Positions 10,112 through 17,614 of a stretch of 64,000 nucleotides of DNA are shown piece by piece (the first letter of the stretch is position 1; each line of letters starts with the position of its first letter). The DNA comes from Oryzobacter faecalis (lineage in GTDB: Bacteria; Actinomycetota; Actinomycetes; Actinomycetales; Dermatophilaceae): NCBI RefSeq assembly GCF_046764005.1, contig NZ_JBKOFW010000010.1, forward strand, positions 1-64,000, given 5' to 3'. The position numbers were made by a program, and so were the translations under genes. The notes beneath the pieces are model-generated. The model worked only from the letters and a program-made list of their open reading frames with translations. It was not told where the DNA came from and did no database searches.

Positions 10112-10735
10112 TCAGGAGGTCACCGGGTTGTCGACCCCGGCGCCGGCCATCGTCGCCTTGGTGATGACCTGGTCGACGAAGCCGTACTCCTTGGCCTCCT
10201 CGGCGGTGAACCACCGGTCGCGGTCGGAGTCGGCCTCGATCTGCTCGACGGTCTGACCCGTGTGCTGCGCGATGAGCTCGGCCATCTGCTTCTTGATGTG
10301 GAGCAGCTGCTCGGCCTGGATCTTGATGTCGGACGCCGTGCCGCCGATACCGCCCGAGGGCTGGTGCATCATCACCCGGGCGTGCGGGGTGGCGTAGCGC
10401 TTGCCGGGCTCGCCCGCCGACAGGAGGAACTGCCCCATCGACGCGGCCATGCCCATGGCGACGGTGGCGACGTCGTTGGGGATCCACTGCATGACGTCGA
10501 AGATCGCCATGCCCGCGGTGACCGAGCCACCGGGGCTGTTGATGTAGAGCCAGATGTCCTTCTCGGGGTCCTCCGCGGCGAGGAGCAGCATCTGGGCGCA
10601 GATCGCGTTCGCGTTGTCGTCGCGGACGTCGGAGCCGAGGAAGATGATCCGCTCCTTGAGGAGTCGGTTGTAGATGTGGTCGTCCAGACCGGCCTGGGGG
10701 CCCGGGCCGGCGGCGACGATCTCGGTGCTGGTCAC
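10112..10735 (-). CDS. clpP1: ATP-dependent Clp protease proteolytic subunit 1
   Basis: Serine peptidase of 207 residues that forms the second ring of the ClpP1P2 barrel. Catalytic Ser in GMAASMGQFLL, His in VMMHQPSGGIGG, and oxyanion segment YINSPGGSVTAG. The GTG start at 10735 is preceded by GAGGAG about 10 bases upstream. A longer in-frame extension to 10843 would run through the promoter and is rejected. Actinobacteria need both ClpP paralogues for an active protease, and their order here (clpP1 then clpP2) is the usual one. Confidence 0.96.
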   Translation of the reverse strand: MTSTEIVAAGPGPQAGLDDHIYNRLLKERIIFLGSDVRDDNANAICAQMLLLAAEDPEKDIWLYINSPGGSVTAGMAIFDVMQWIPNDVATVAMGMAASMGQFLLSAGEPGKRYATPHARVMMHQPSGGIGGTASDIKIQAEQLLHIKKQMAELIAQHTGQTVEQIEADSDRDRWFTAEEAKEYGFVDQVITKATMAGAGVDNPVTS

Positions 10736-10778
10736 GCTGGAGACGCTCCTCGCTCGAATCGGGTGCTTCTTGTCAGTG

Positions 10779-10784
10779 ACCCTA
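10779..10784 (-). promoter_or_regulatory. candidate -10 of clpP1P2 promoter
   Basis: Minus-strand TAGGGT (TANNNT type) lies 44 bases upstream of the clpP1 GTG, giving a leader of roughly 36 bases that contains GAGGAG. The -35 is poor, consistent with an activator-dependent promoter. Confidence 0.5.
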
Positions 10785-10826
10785 ACGCCCGGTTCCGGCA
10801 CCCCACTCCCCGGTCGGCGCCGTGTT

Positions 10827-10837
10827 CGCCGTGAGCA
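10827..10837 (-). promoter_or_regulatory. ClgR-like operator upstream of clpP1P2
   Basis: Minus-strand TGCTCACGGCG, flanked by GTTG and AAC, matches the ClgR core CGCYNANRGCG at all but the first defined position. Its centre is about 48 bases upstream of the proposed -10, a normal position for an activator site. The sequence match is direct; the function is inferred. Confidence 0.6.
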
Positions 10838-10908
10838 CAACACCCCGGAACCGCGCCTCCTGCCCCCGCCGCCCCCCGGCTCCGCACCCCGTCACGGGAG
10901 CCTGCCGC

Positions 10909-10960
10909 GACCTACCGCCTGGTCAGTGTCGCGATCGCGACACTGACCAGGCGGTAGGTC
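10909..10960. terminator. 52-bp perfect palindrome between MFS gene and clpP1 promoter
   Basis: Two 26-base arms are exact reverse complements with no spacer. The left arm starts GACCTACCGCCTGGTCAGTG and the centre is TCGCGATCGCGA. It begins 33 bases past the stop of the minus-strand MFS gene and ends well before the ClgR box and promoter of clpP1. As RNA it would form a very stable hairpin able to block read-through into clpP1. It could also be a protein-binding site or a dispersed repeat. Confidence 0.7.
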
Positions 10961-10992
10961 CGGCCGTGGGCGGAGGGAGAGCCTCGGCGTGG

Positions 10993-12231
10993 TCAGGCGG
11001 ACGCGGCGGTGCGCGGCCGCGCGTCGGGCTCGCGGACCGAGGGGACGACGCTCAGGGCGAGGATGGCGAGGGCGCCGACGACGAGGAGGGAGTGCAGCAC
11101 GCCCACGCGGTCGCCGAGGAAGCCGAGCAGGGGCGGGCCGGCGATGAAGGCGACGTACCCGATCGTCGCGACGACCGACATCCGGGCCGCAGCCCGCTGC
11201 GGGTCGTCGGCGGAGGCGCTCATCCCGACCGGGAAGCCGAGGGCCGCACCGACGCCCCACACGGCGGCGCCGACGAACGCCATCCAGTCCGAGCCGAAGA
11301 TGACGAGCGCCGCACCCGCGACGGCCAGGGCGAAGCTGACCCGCAGGACCGGGACGCGGCCGTGGGTGTCGAGCAGGCGGGTCCCGAGCAGGCGCCCGAC
11401 CGTCATGAAGGTGAGGAAGGTCGCGAACCCGAGGACGCCCTGCCACTCCTCGAGCTCGTGGCCGTCGACGAACGCGACCGAGAGCCAGTCGTTCGCCGTC
11501 CCCTCCGTCGCCGCGGCGGCGAAGACGACGACGCCGATGAGGAGGGTGCGCGGCTCGAGCCAGGCCGACCGGCCCCGCTCCACGGGCCCGGGGGCGGCGT
11601 CGGCGTGCTCGGCCTCCTCCACCGCGCGCGGGAGGAAGGAGCGCAGGGCCCACAGGCCCAGGCCCGCGGTGATCGCGGCGGCCGCGGCGAAGTGCGCGAG
11701 CAGCGGCACCTCGGCCTTGGACATCCCCGCCCCGATGAGCGCGGAGAGGACGGTGCCGCCACTGAACGCGGCGTGGAAGTGGGGCATGACCGACGTGCCG
11801 AGCGCGTGCTCGACCGCCGCGCCCTCGAGGTTCATCGCGACGTCCCAGAGACCGACGCCGAAGCCGAGGAGGTACAGCCCCGCGGCGAGCAGCGGCCGGG
11901 GCCCGGTGGTGTCGACGACGACCGCGACGAGCAGGAGCCCCGTCAGCGACACGCCGCCGCCGACGAGCACCGTGCGGGCCGCCCCGATCCGCTCGCTGAC
12001 CCGGCCGGCGAGCGGCAGGCCGCTCACCGACCCGGCACTCATCGCCAGGAGGACGAGCCCGAGCTCGCCGAGGGTCAGGCCGAGGAGGGACTTGGTGTCC
12101 GCGATGCGCGACGCCCACGAGGCGAAGACGAGGCCCGCCAGCGCGAAGACGACGAAGACGGCGGTGCGCGCTCCCGTCACGGTGGCGCGCGGGAGGGCGG
12201 GGGGCGAGGTCGTGGTCGGGGCGGCGGTCAC
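10993..12231 (-). CDS. MFS transporter (YbjJ/YfcJ-like), LacI-controlled
   Basis: About 412 residues from the GTG at 12231, which has GAAGGA about 9 bases upstream; an ATG at 12303 is an alternative. Twelve hydrophobic helices are visible. The conserved FASWASRIADTK of helix 1 and GLPLAGRVSERIGAARTV of loop 2-3 are typical of the YbjJ-type MFS branch. Substrate unknown. It is divergent from a LacI-family regulator whose operator lies between them, so it is probably induced by a sugar-like ligand and either imports or exports it. It interrupts the usual tig-clpP order. Confidence 0.85.
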   Translation of the reverse strand: MTAAPTTTSPPALPRATVTGARTAVFVVFALAGLVFASWASRIADTKSLLGLTLGELGLVLLAMSAGSVSGLPLAGRVSERIGAARTVLVGGGVSLTGLLLVAVVVDTTGPRPLLAAGLYLLGFGVGLWDVAMNLEGAAVEHALGTSVMPHFHAAFSGGTVLSALIGAGMSKAEVPLLAHFAAAAAITAGLGLWALRSFLPRAVEEAEHADAAPGPVERGRSAWLEPRTLLIGVVVFAAAATEGTANDWLSVAFVDGHELEEWQGVLGFATFLTFMTVGRLLGTRLLDTHGRVPVLRVSFALAVAGAALVIFGSDWMAFVGAAVWGVGAALGFPVGMSASADDPQRAAARMSVVATIGYVAFIAGPPLLGFLGDRVGVLHSLLVVGALAILALSVVPSVREPDARPRTAASA

Positions 12232-12392
12232 CGGTGGCTGTCCTTCGGGGTGTCGTGGTGGCGCGGGGCGCGCGGAGGGCGGGTCGGGCACGGTCGGGGC
12301 CACGGCGCTCGTCCTCGGGTCGGCGGTTCGATGCGGTCCGGTGGGCTCGACGGGCCCGGTCGACGTTCCCGCTGCGGCCGGGGCGACGGTCG

Positions 12393-12398
12393 AGACTA
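12393..12398 (-). promoter_or_regulatory. -10 of MFS promoter, abutting LacI operator
   Basis: Minus-strand TAGTCT sits two bases outside the left edge of the 30-bp palindrome, the mirror image of the -10 for the LacI gene on the other side. Confidence 0.5.
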
Positions 12399-12400
12399 CC

Positions 12401-12430
12401 GTCGAATCGATTCGATCGAATCGATTCGAC
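12401..12430. promoter_or_regulatory. double LacI-family operator
   Basis: A perfect 30-bp palindrome made of two adjoining copies of the 14-bp palindrome TCGAATCGATTCGA (12402-12415 and 12416-12429) bracketed by G and C. Its central CG and symmetric arms suit LacI-family dimers. It fills the space between divergent -10 hexamers at 12393-12398 and 12431-12436. Bound repressor would therefore block both promoters, giving autoregulation and control of the MFS gene. Confidence 0.85.
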
Positions 12431-12436
12431 TATGGT
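12431..12436 (+). promoter_or_regulatory. -10 of LacI-family gene, leaderless start
   Basis: TATGGT directly follows the operator. It ends 7 bases before the GTG at 12444, so transcription should begin at or next to that codon. Confidence 0.55.
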
Positions 12437-12443
12437 GTCACCC

Positions 12444-13526
12444 GTGGCCGCCCCCCGTCAACCGCGCCCCGACCGACGCCCCACCCTGCGCGACGTCGCC
12501 GGGCGCGCCGGCGTGTCGACCTCGACGGCGTCGCTCGTCTTCAGCGGCAAGGGCCCCGTCGCCGTGGCGACGGCCGAGCGCGTGCGGGAGGCCGCGGCCG
12601 ACCTCGGCTGGACCGGTCCCGACCCGCTCGCCAGCTCCCTGCGCCAGGGCCGGGTCGGAACGGTGGCCGTCGTCGTCGAGGGCCGCCTCGGCAGCGCCTT
12701 CCACGACCCCTTCGCCCTGGGGGTGCTCGACGGCCTGGCGCAGGAGCTCGACGCCGCCGGGCGCTCGATGCTCCTCGTCGCCCAGCCGGTCGACGACCCC
12801 GACCGCGCCGTCGCCCAGCTGGCCACCATCGCCGTCGACGCCGTGGTCTTCCCCCTCTGCGGCGCGGCCGAGAACCCCCTCGTCGACCCGCTCGTCGCCC
12901 GCGGCGTCCCCCTCGTCGGCAGCGGTGCCCCGCAGCGGGCCGAGGTGGCGCACGTCCTCACCGACGAGGAGGCGGCGATCGGGCTGACGACGCGCCACGT
13001 CCTCGACCTCGGCCACCGTCGCGTGGCGCACCTGTCGATGCACCTCTCCCCCGGCGCCGAGACCCGGTCGGTGACCGAGGAGGACGTCACGGCCGCCCAC
13101 TACCCGGACGCCGCCGGGCGCGTGCGCGGGTTCCGTGCGGTCGCGGGACCGGACGCCCCGGTCGTCCAGGCGCGCGACCTCACCGTCGAGGCCGGCCGCG
13201 AGGCCGCTCTCCTCCTGCTCGACGTGCCCGTCCACGAGCGCCCGACGGCGATCGTGGCCCAGGCCGACCTCCTCGCGGCCGGGGCGGTGCGGGCCGCGGA
13301 GTCGCTCGGGCTGCGCGTGCCGGAGGACGTCACCGTCACCGGGTTCGACGGGGTCGACCTGCCGTGGCTCGACCACACGCTGACGACCGTCCTCCAGCCG
13401 GGCACCGACAAGGGCCGGGCGCTCGGGGCCCTGGTGCGCCGCGCCCTCGACGGCCTGCCGGTCGGCGACGAGCCCTTCCCCGTCTCGCTGCGCGTCGGGA
13501 CGACGAGCGCCCCTCCCCCGGCCTGA
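12444..13526 (+). CDS. LacI-family transcriptional regulator
   Basis: About 360 residues from the GTG at 12444, chosen because a -10 hexamer ends 7 bases upstream (the local leaderless pattern). An ATG at 12432 would place the start inside that hexamer. N-terminal helix-turn-helix with hinge: TLRDVAGRAGVSTSTASLVF. The rest is a periplasmic-binding-protein-like ligand domain (RQGRVGTVAVVVEG, TVTGFDGVDLPWLDHTLTTV). It probably represses itself and the divergent MFS transporter through the 12401-12430 operator. The effector is unknown. It is convergent with tig across a strong hairpin. Confidence 0.93.
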   Translation: MAAPRQPRPDRRPTLRDVAGRAGVSTSTASLVFSGKGPVAVATAERVREAAADLGWTGPDPLASSLRQGRVGTVAVVVEGRLGSAFHDPFALGVLDGLAQELDAAGRSMLLVAQPVDDPDRAVAQLATIAVDAVVFPLCGAAENPLVDPLVARGVPLVGSGAPQRAEVAHVLTDEEAAIGLTTRHVLDLGHRRVAHLSMHLSPGAETRSVTEEDVTAAHYPDAAGRVRGFRAVAGPDAPVVQARDLTVEAGREAALLLLDVPVHERPTAIVAQADLLAAGAVRAAESLGLRVPEDVTVTGFDGVDLPWLDHTLTTVLQPGTDKGRALGALVRRALDGLPVGDEPFPVSLRVGTTSAPPPA

Positions 13527-13531
13527 CACGA

Positions 13532-13569
13532 CGAGACCCCGCTCGCGCCGGGGCGCGGGCGGGGTCTCG
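13532..13569. terminator. bidirectional terminator between LacI gene and tig
   Basis: An 11-bp perfect stem, CGAGACCCCGC at 13532-13542 pairing with 13559-13569, lies between two convergent stops that are 59 bases apart. Confidence 0.8.
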
Positions 13570-13585
13570 AACCGTGCGGGAGGGC

Positions 13586-14932
13586 TCAGGCCTTCGCGGT
13601 CTCCTCGGCCTCGTCGGCAGCGTCGGTGGCGTCCTCGGCCGGCTCGACCGCCTCGACCGACCCGGCCTGCGGCACGAGCTCGTCGAGGTCGATGGCGGTG
13701 CCGTCGGTGTCCGTGACCTTCGCGCGGTCGAGGACGGCGGCGAGCGCCTTGCGGCGGGCGACCTCCTGGACCATCGAGGGGATCTGGCCCTGCTGGTCGA
13801 CCGCCTGCGCGAACTGGTTGGGGTCCATGCCGTACTGCTGCGCCGACATCACGAGGTACTCGATGAGCTCGGGCTGCTCGACGCGGACCTCGAGCTTCTC
13901 GGCGATGGCGTCGAGGAGGAACTGGGCCTTGAGCGCCTTGCGCGTGCTCTCCTGGACCTCGGCGCGGTGCTCGTCGTCCTCGAGGCGGTTCTCGCCCTCG
14001 AGGTGGCTGTGGACCTCGGCCTCGACGATGCCGTCGGGGACGGGGATCTCGACGGTGTCGAGGAGGTGCTCGAGGAGCTTGTCGCGCGCGGCGATGCCCT
14101 GCTCGTACTTCTTGGCCTGGTCGGCCTGCCGGGTGACGTCGGCGCGCAGCTCGTCGAGGGTGTCGAACTCCGAGGCCAGCTGGGCGAACTCGTCGTCGAG
14201 CTCGGGGAGCTCGCGGACCTTGACCGACTGTACGGTGACGGTGCACTCGGCGTCCTGGCCCTCCCGGTCGCCACCGGCGAGCGGGGCGGTGAAGGTCCTG
14301 GTCTCGCCCGCGGTCATCCCGAGCAGCGCCTCGTCCATGCCCTCGAGCATGTTCTTGGTGCCGACCTCGTAGGAGACGCCGGAGACGGAGTCGATCTCCT
14401 CGCCGTCGATCTCGGCGCGCAGGTCGATGGAGACGAAGTCGCCGTCCTCGACGGCGCGCTCGACACCGACGAGGGTGCCGAAGCGCTCGCGCAGCGTGGT
14501 GAGGCGCTCCTCGACGTCCTCCTCGGACGCCTGGGCCGGCTCGACCTCGACGGCGATGCCCTCGAGCTCGGGGAGCTCGACCTCGGGCCGGACGTCGGTC
14601 TCGACGGTGAACTCGAGGTCCTGGCCGTCCTCGATCGGGACGGCGGTGACGTCGACCTCGGGCTGGCCGATGGCGCGGACGTTCTCGGCCTCCGCGGCCT
14701 CGGCGAAGAACTTCGGGAGGGCCTCGTTGACGGCCTCCTGGATGACGGCGCCACGGCCGACGCGCTGGTCGATGATCCGGTTCGGGACCTTGCCCTTGCG
14801 GAAGCCGGGGACCTGCACCTGCGAGCCGATCGTGCGGTAGGCCTCGTCGAGCATGGGCTTCAGCTCGTCGAACGGGACCTCGACGGTGAGCTTGACCCGG
14901 GTCGGGCTGATGGTCTCGACGGCACTCTTCAC
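13586..14932 (-). CDS. tig: trigger factor, ribosome-associated chaperone and prolyl isomerase
   Basis: Protein of 448 residues from the GTG at 14932, preceded by GGAG at 8 bases. N-terminal ribosome-binding domain with VPGFRKGKVPNRIIDQR (the GFRxGKxP signature), a central FKBP-type PPIase domain (residues about 150-235, EDGDFVSIDLRAEI), and a long helical C-terminal chaperone domain. The acidic Ala-rich tail (DAADEAEETAKA) is usual in actinobacteria. It binds nascent chains at the ribosome exit. An upstream extension to 15049 is non-conserved and rejected. In most relatives tig directly precedes clpP1; here a LacI/MFS cassette lies between. Confidence 0.96.
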   Translation of the reverse strand: MKSAVETISPTRVKLTVEVPFDELKPMLDEAYRTIGSQVQVPGFRKGKVPNRIIDQRVGRGAVIQEAVNEALPKFFAEAAEAENVRAIGQPEVDVTAVPIEDGQDLEFTVETDVRPEVELPELEGIAVEVEPAQASEEDVEERLTTLRERFGTLVGVERAVEDGDFVSIDLRAEIDGEEIDSVSGVSYEVGTKNMLEGMDEALLGMTAGETRTFTAPLAGGDREGQDAECTVTVQSVKVRELPELDDEFAQLASEFDTLDELRADVTRQADQAKKYEQGIAARDKLLEHLLDTVEIPVPDGIVEAEVHSHLEGENRLEDDEHRAEVQESTRKALKAQFLLDAIAEKLEVRVEQPELIEYLVMSAQQYGMDPNQFAQAVDQQGQIPSMVQEVARRKALAAVLDRAKVTDTDGTAIDLDELVPQAGSVEAVEPAEDATDAADEAEETAKA

Positions 14933-15055
14933 TTCGGGCACTCCACACCATGGGGGTTCGGGGACGGCTGTCCGGCGCCGGCGGGCCGGCCCTGGGGACC
15001 GGCGTCGCGACCGGGCCGCACGCGAGGGGCGGTTCCGGATCGGCACCAAGGACCC

Positions 15056-15061
15056 ATGCTA
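15056..15061 (-). promoter_or_regulatory. -10 of tig promoter
   Basis: Minus-strand TAGCAT with TTGGGA 18 bases upstream makes a good housekeeping promoter. The leader to the tig GTG would be about 117 bases; no riboswitch-like structure was recognised in it. Confidence 0.5.
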
Positions 15062-15131
15062 GCGGGCGGCGCGGAGCCCTCCCAATCCGTGTCCGTGCGC
15101 TCCGGAGCCCCCACCGCGTCGCAGGCGCCGG

Positions 15132-15137
15132 TAGCGT
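15132..15137 (+). promoter_or_regulatory. -10 of M43 protease promoter
   Basis: TAGCGT (TANNNT) lies 52 bases before the protease ATG. The leader contains the strong AGGAGGGA ribosome-binding site at about 15173-15180. Confidence 0.4.
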
Positions 15138-15188
15138 CCCGCCGCAGTGTGCCCCGGACCGGGGCGCCCGTCAGGAGGGACCTCCACG

Positions 15189-16211
15189 ATGACTTCCCCG
15201 CTCACCACCCCACGCCAGGTCGGTGTGGGTGCCGCCGTCGCCGCCGCGGCGGCGCTCGCGCTCAGCACGGCCGGCGTCGCCTCCCCCGCCGCCGCCTCGG
15301 TCGAGGCACCCGCCACGACGACCTCGGCAGTCGACTGCCCGCCGGGCCAGGTGCCCACCGGGTCGACGTCGGCCAAGGTCCGCGACGACGTCAAGGGCGC
15401 CAAGGAGCCGAAGCTCTACCCCGACAACGAGGCCAACGCCTACGGGGTGCTCCCCGACGCGCCCTACCTCGGCGACGGCGCGGTGACCGTGGAGACCGTG
15501 TTCCACATGATCGGCGAGGACGAGTTCACCGACGCCGAGAAGGCCCGGTGGAACCGGCTCATCGCCGACCAGATGACGGTGCTCAACAACTCCTTCTCCG
15601 GTGCCACCGCGCCCGGCGAGGCCGCCGACACCCCGTTCCGCTTCGAGCTCGCGAAGACGACGTGGACCGTCAACCCCACGTGGTACACCGTGACCCCCGG
15701 CAAGACCGAGCGCGACATGAAGGCCGAGCTCCACGAGGGCGACTCGCGCACCCTCAACGTCTACGCCGCGAACATCGGCGGCGGGCTCCTCGGGTGGGCG
15801 TACTTCCCGAAGGGCTACAACAACGGCCGTGGCTTCATCGACGGCGTCGTCCTCCTCGACGAGTCGATGCCCGGCGGGGTCAACCCCGACGACCCCACGA
15901 AGCCGTGGAAGTACGGCCTCGGCGACACCCTGACCCACGAGGTCGGCCACTGGCTCATGCTCGAGCACACCTTCGCCCACGGCTGCTCGGCCGCGGGCGA
16001 CTACGTCGCCGACACCCCCAAGGAGGCGCAGCCGCAGTTCAACTGCCCCGAGGGCGCGGACACCTGCCCCGCCGAGGGCCTGGACCCGATCCGCAACTTC
16101 ATGGACTACACGCAGGACTCCTGCATGGACCTGTTCACGAACGGGCAGGCCGAGCGGATGAGCGACGCGTGGGTCGCCTTCCGCGCGAGCGGGACCGGCG
16201 CGAAGCGCTGA
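15189..16211 (+). CDS. secreted M43-type zinc metalloprotease
   Basis: Protein of 340 residues from the ATG at 15189 behind AGGAGGGA. The signal peptide spans about residues 1-37 (hydrophobic VGAAVAAAAALALSTAGV, then ASPAAA). The catalytic site HEVGHWLMLEH (H250, E251, H254, H260) and the later Met-turn region MDYTQDSCM fit the pappalysin/ulilysin (M43) metzincins. Cys residues around 266-300 (GCSAAGDY, FNCPEGADTC, DSCMDL) probably form disulfides. It is expected to be exported and to degrade extracellular proteins. It lacks sorting signals or repeat domains. The hairpin at 16241-16268 ends the transcript. Confidence 0.9.
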   Translation: MTSPLTTPRQVGVGAAVAAAAALALSTAGVASPAAASVEAPATTTSAVDCPPGQVPTGSTSAKVRDDVKGAKEPKLYPDNEANAYGVLPDAPYLGDGAVTVETVFHMIGEDEFTDAEKARWNRLIADQMTVLNNSFSGATAPGEAADTPFRFELAKTTWTVNPTWYTVTPGKTERDMKAELHEGDSRTLNVYAANIGGGLLGWAYFPKGYNNGRGFIDGVVLLDESMPGGVNPDDPTKPWKYGLGDTLTHEVGHWLMLEHTFAHGCSAAGDYVADTPKEAQPQFNCPEGADTCPAEGLDPIRNFMDYTQDSCMDLFTNGQAERMSDAWVAFRASGTGAKR

Positions 16212-16240
16212 CCGCCCCCTCCGGCCGCTGACGCCGCGAC

Positions 16241-16268
16241 GGGCCCCGGACCTCGCCGTCCGGGGCCC
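16241..16268 (+). terminator. terminator after M43 protease gene
   Basis: A perfect 10-bp stem, GGGCCCCGGA with TCCGGGGCCC, and an 8-base loop start 30 bases after the stop. Weak T residues follow. Confidence 0.8.
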
Positions 16269-16303
16269 TTCGCGCGTCGCGGCCGCCCCGACCCTGCTGG
16301 GGG

Positions 16304-16309
16304 CAGACT
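16304..16309 (+). promoter_or_regulatory. -10 of DUF389 gene, leaderless start
   Basis: CAGACT ends 6 bases before the GTG at 16316. No ribosome-binding site is present, so a leaderless mRNA is likely. Confidence 0.45.
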
Positions 16310-16315
16310 GGGGCC

Positions 16316-17290
16316 GTGCTGTCGCTGCGCATCTCGGTCCCCGCCGACCTGACCGACGACGTCCTCGCCGTGCTCGAGGGCGCCGACCAGGTCACCGGGC
16401 TGGCCGTCATGCGCGGCGCCTCGGTCATCCCGCCCGGCGACGTCGTGACGGCCGACGTCGCGCGCGAGGGTGCCAACCCCGTCATCGAGGCGCTGCGCGG
16501 GCTCGGCGTCCACCGGGAGGGGGCGATCCGGGTGGAGCCGGTCGAGACCTGGCTCTCGCGCCCCGCCTTCGACGCCGAGGCCGAGGCACCCGGGGCCAGT
16601 GCCGACGCGGTGGTCTGGACCGAGGTCGGGAACCGCGCCTACGCCGACTCCGAGCTCAACTGGACGTACACGACCTTCATGGTCCTCGCCACGCTCATCG
16701 CCGGGATCGCGATCGTCCTCGACTCCCCGATCCTCGTCATCGGCGCCATGGTCCTCGGCCCCGAGTTCGGGCCGATCGCCGCCCTCGGGGTCGCCCTGGT
16801 CCGCCGCAAGGGGCAGCTGTTCGCCATCGCCGCCCGGACGCTCGTCCTCGGCTTCCTCGCCGGGATGGCGGCCACCTTCGTCGCGGGCGTCGCCGGCCGG
16901 GTCTTCGGCTGGGTCACGTACGAGGACATCGTCGGCGAACGGCCCAACACGGCGTTCATCTACACCCCCGACCGGTGGAGCTTCATCGTCGCGGTCATCG
17001 CGGCCGCGGCCGGCGTGCTGTCGGTGACGTCGGCGCGCACGGGCGGGCTGTCCGGGGTGTTCATCTCCGTGACGACGGTCCCTGCCGCGGCGAACGTCTC
17101 GCTGGGGGCGGCCTTCGCGGCGTGGCACGAGGTGACGGGGAGCCTGGCGCAGCTCGGTCTCAACCTCACCGGGATGGCGGTCGCGGGCTGGGCGACGCTC
17201 GCGCTGCAACGGGCCGTGTGGTCGAGGGTGCCGGCGCGCCGGGTCACGATGCTGCGCCGCCGGCCCGTGGTGGGCCGGCCCCCGGAGTGA
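16316..17290 (+). CDS. DUF389 family membrane protein
   Basis: Protein of 324 residues from the GTG at 16316. The N-terminal soluble half (about 110 residues) is ferredoxin-like (LSLRISVPADLTDDVLAVLEG). The C-terminal half holds about six membrane helices, including the DUF389-type core SPILVIGAMVLGPEFGPIAALGVALVRR given here as family hallmarks G-A-M-V-L-G-P-E-F-G-P. The family is widespread (TIGR00341/YqjA-like annotations vary) and its function is not established. Monocistronic between a terminator and the tRNA-Gly gene on the other strand. Confidence 0.85.
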   Translation: MLSLRISVPADLTDDVLAVLEGADQVTGLAVMRGASVIPPGDVVTADVAREGANPVIEALRGLGVHREGAIRVEPVETWLSRPAFDAEAEAPGASADAVVWTEVGNRAYADSELNWTYTTFMVLATLIAGIAIVLDSPILVIGAMVLGPEFGPIAALGVALVRRKGQLFAIAARTLVLGFLAGMAATFVAGVAGRVFGWVTYEDIVGERPNTAFIYTPDRWSFIVAVIAAAAGVLSVTSARTGGLSGVFISVTTVPAAANVSLGAAFAAWHEVTGSLAQLGLNLTGMAVAGWATLALQRAVWSRVPARRVTMLRRRPVVGRPPE

Positions 17291-17324
17291 GGCGCCCTCC
17301 CGGGGGCGACCCCACCGGGGTCGG

Positions 17325-17398
17325 TGGAGCGGGTGACGGGAATCGAACCCGCGTAGCCAGTTTGGAAGACTGGGGCTCTACCATTGAGCTACACCCGC
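17325..17398 (-). tRNA. tRNA-Gly(TCC)
   Basis: A full cloverleaf reads on the minus strand. Acceptor GCGGGTG pairs with CACCCGC, the D-loop contains CAATGGTAGA, the anticodon stem CCAGT/ACTGG encloses CTTCCAA (anticodon TCC), and the T arm is CGGGTTCGATTCCCG. The discriminator base is T and the 3' CCA is encoded (17327-17325). Confidence 0.97.
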
Positions 17399-17431
17399 GC
17401 ACCTCGTCGGCGTGCACCGCGAGGGCAGCGA

Positions 17432-17438
17432 TAGCCTA
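17432..17438. promoter_or_regulatory. overlapping divergent -10 elements for the two tRNA genes
   Basis: ATAGCCTAGG reads as TAGCCT on the plus strand (17432-17437) and TAGGCT on the minus strand (17438-17433). Each fits TANNNT. The minus copy would start tRNA-Gly about 28 bases upstream of its 5' end, and the plus copy tRNA-Pro about 55 bases upstream. Confidence 0.45.
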
Positions 17439-17498
17439 GGGCGCGCGCTCGCGGGATCCGAAATCCGACACCTCGTCGACCGGTCCGGTGCGCGTCAT

Positions 17499-17572
17499 CG
17501 GGGTATGGCGCAGGTTGGTAGCGCGTCCGCTTTGGGAGCGGAAGGCCGCCGGTTCAAATCCGGCTACCCCGA
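17499..17572 (+). tRNA. tRNA-Pro(TGG)
   Basis: Cloverleaf with acceptor CGGGGTA/TACCCCG, anticodon stem TCCGC/GCGGA enclosing TTTGGGA (anticodon TGG), and T arm CCGGTTCAAATCCGG. The discriminator is A at 17572. The next bases are CGA, so CCA is not encoded, unlike the neighbouring tRNA-Gly. Confidence 0.97.
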
Positions 17573-17580
17573 CGATCGGC

Positions 17581-17599
17581 CAGTGCGCGAAGCGCACTG
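17581..17599 (+). terminator. hairpin downstream of tRNA-Pro
   Basis: CAGTGCGC and GCGCACTG form a perfect 8-bp stem with a GAA triloop, 9 bases after the mature tRNA end. Probably a terminator or a processing boundary. Confidence 0.65.
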
Positions 17600-17614
17600 C
17601 GCCGACGCCGGGGT

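Noticed and set aside
11009..16231. Very long uninterrupted plus-strand frame across the MFS, LacI and tig region
   Set aside because: Its translation is low-complexity Arg/Pro/Ala sequence and it crosses genes with clear homology on both strands.
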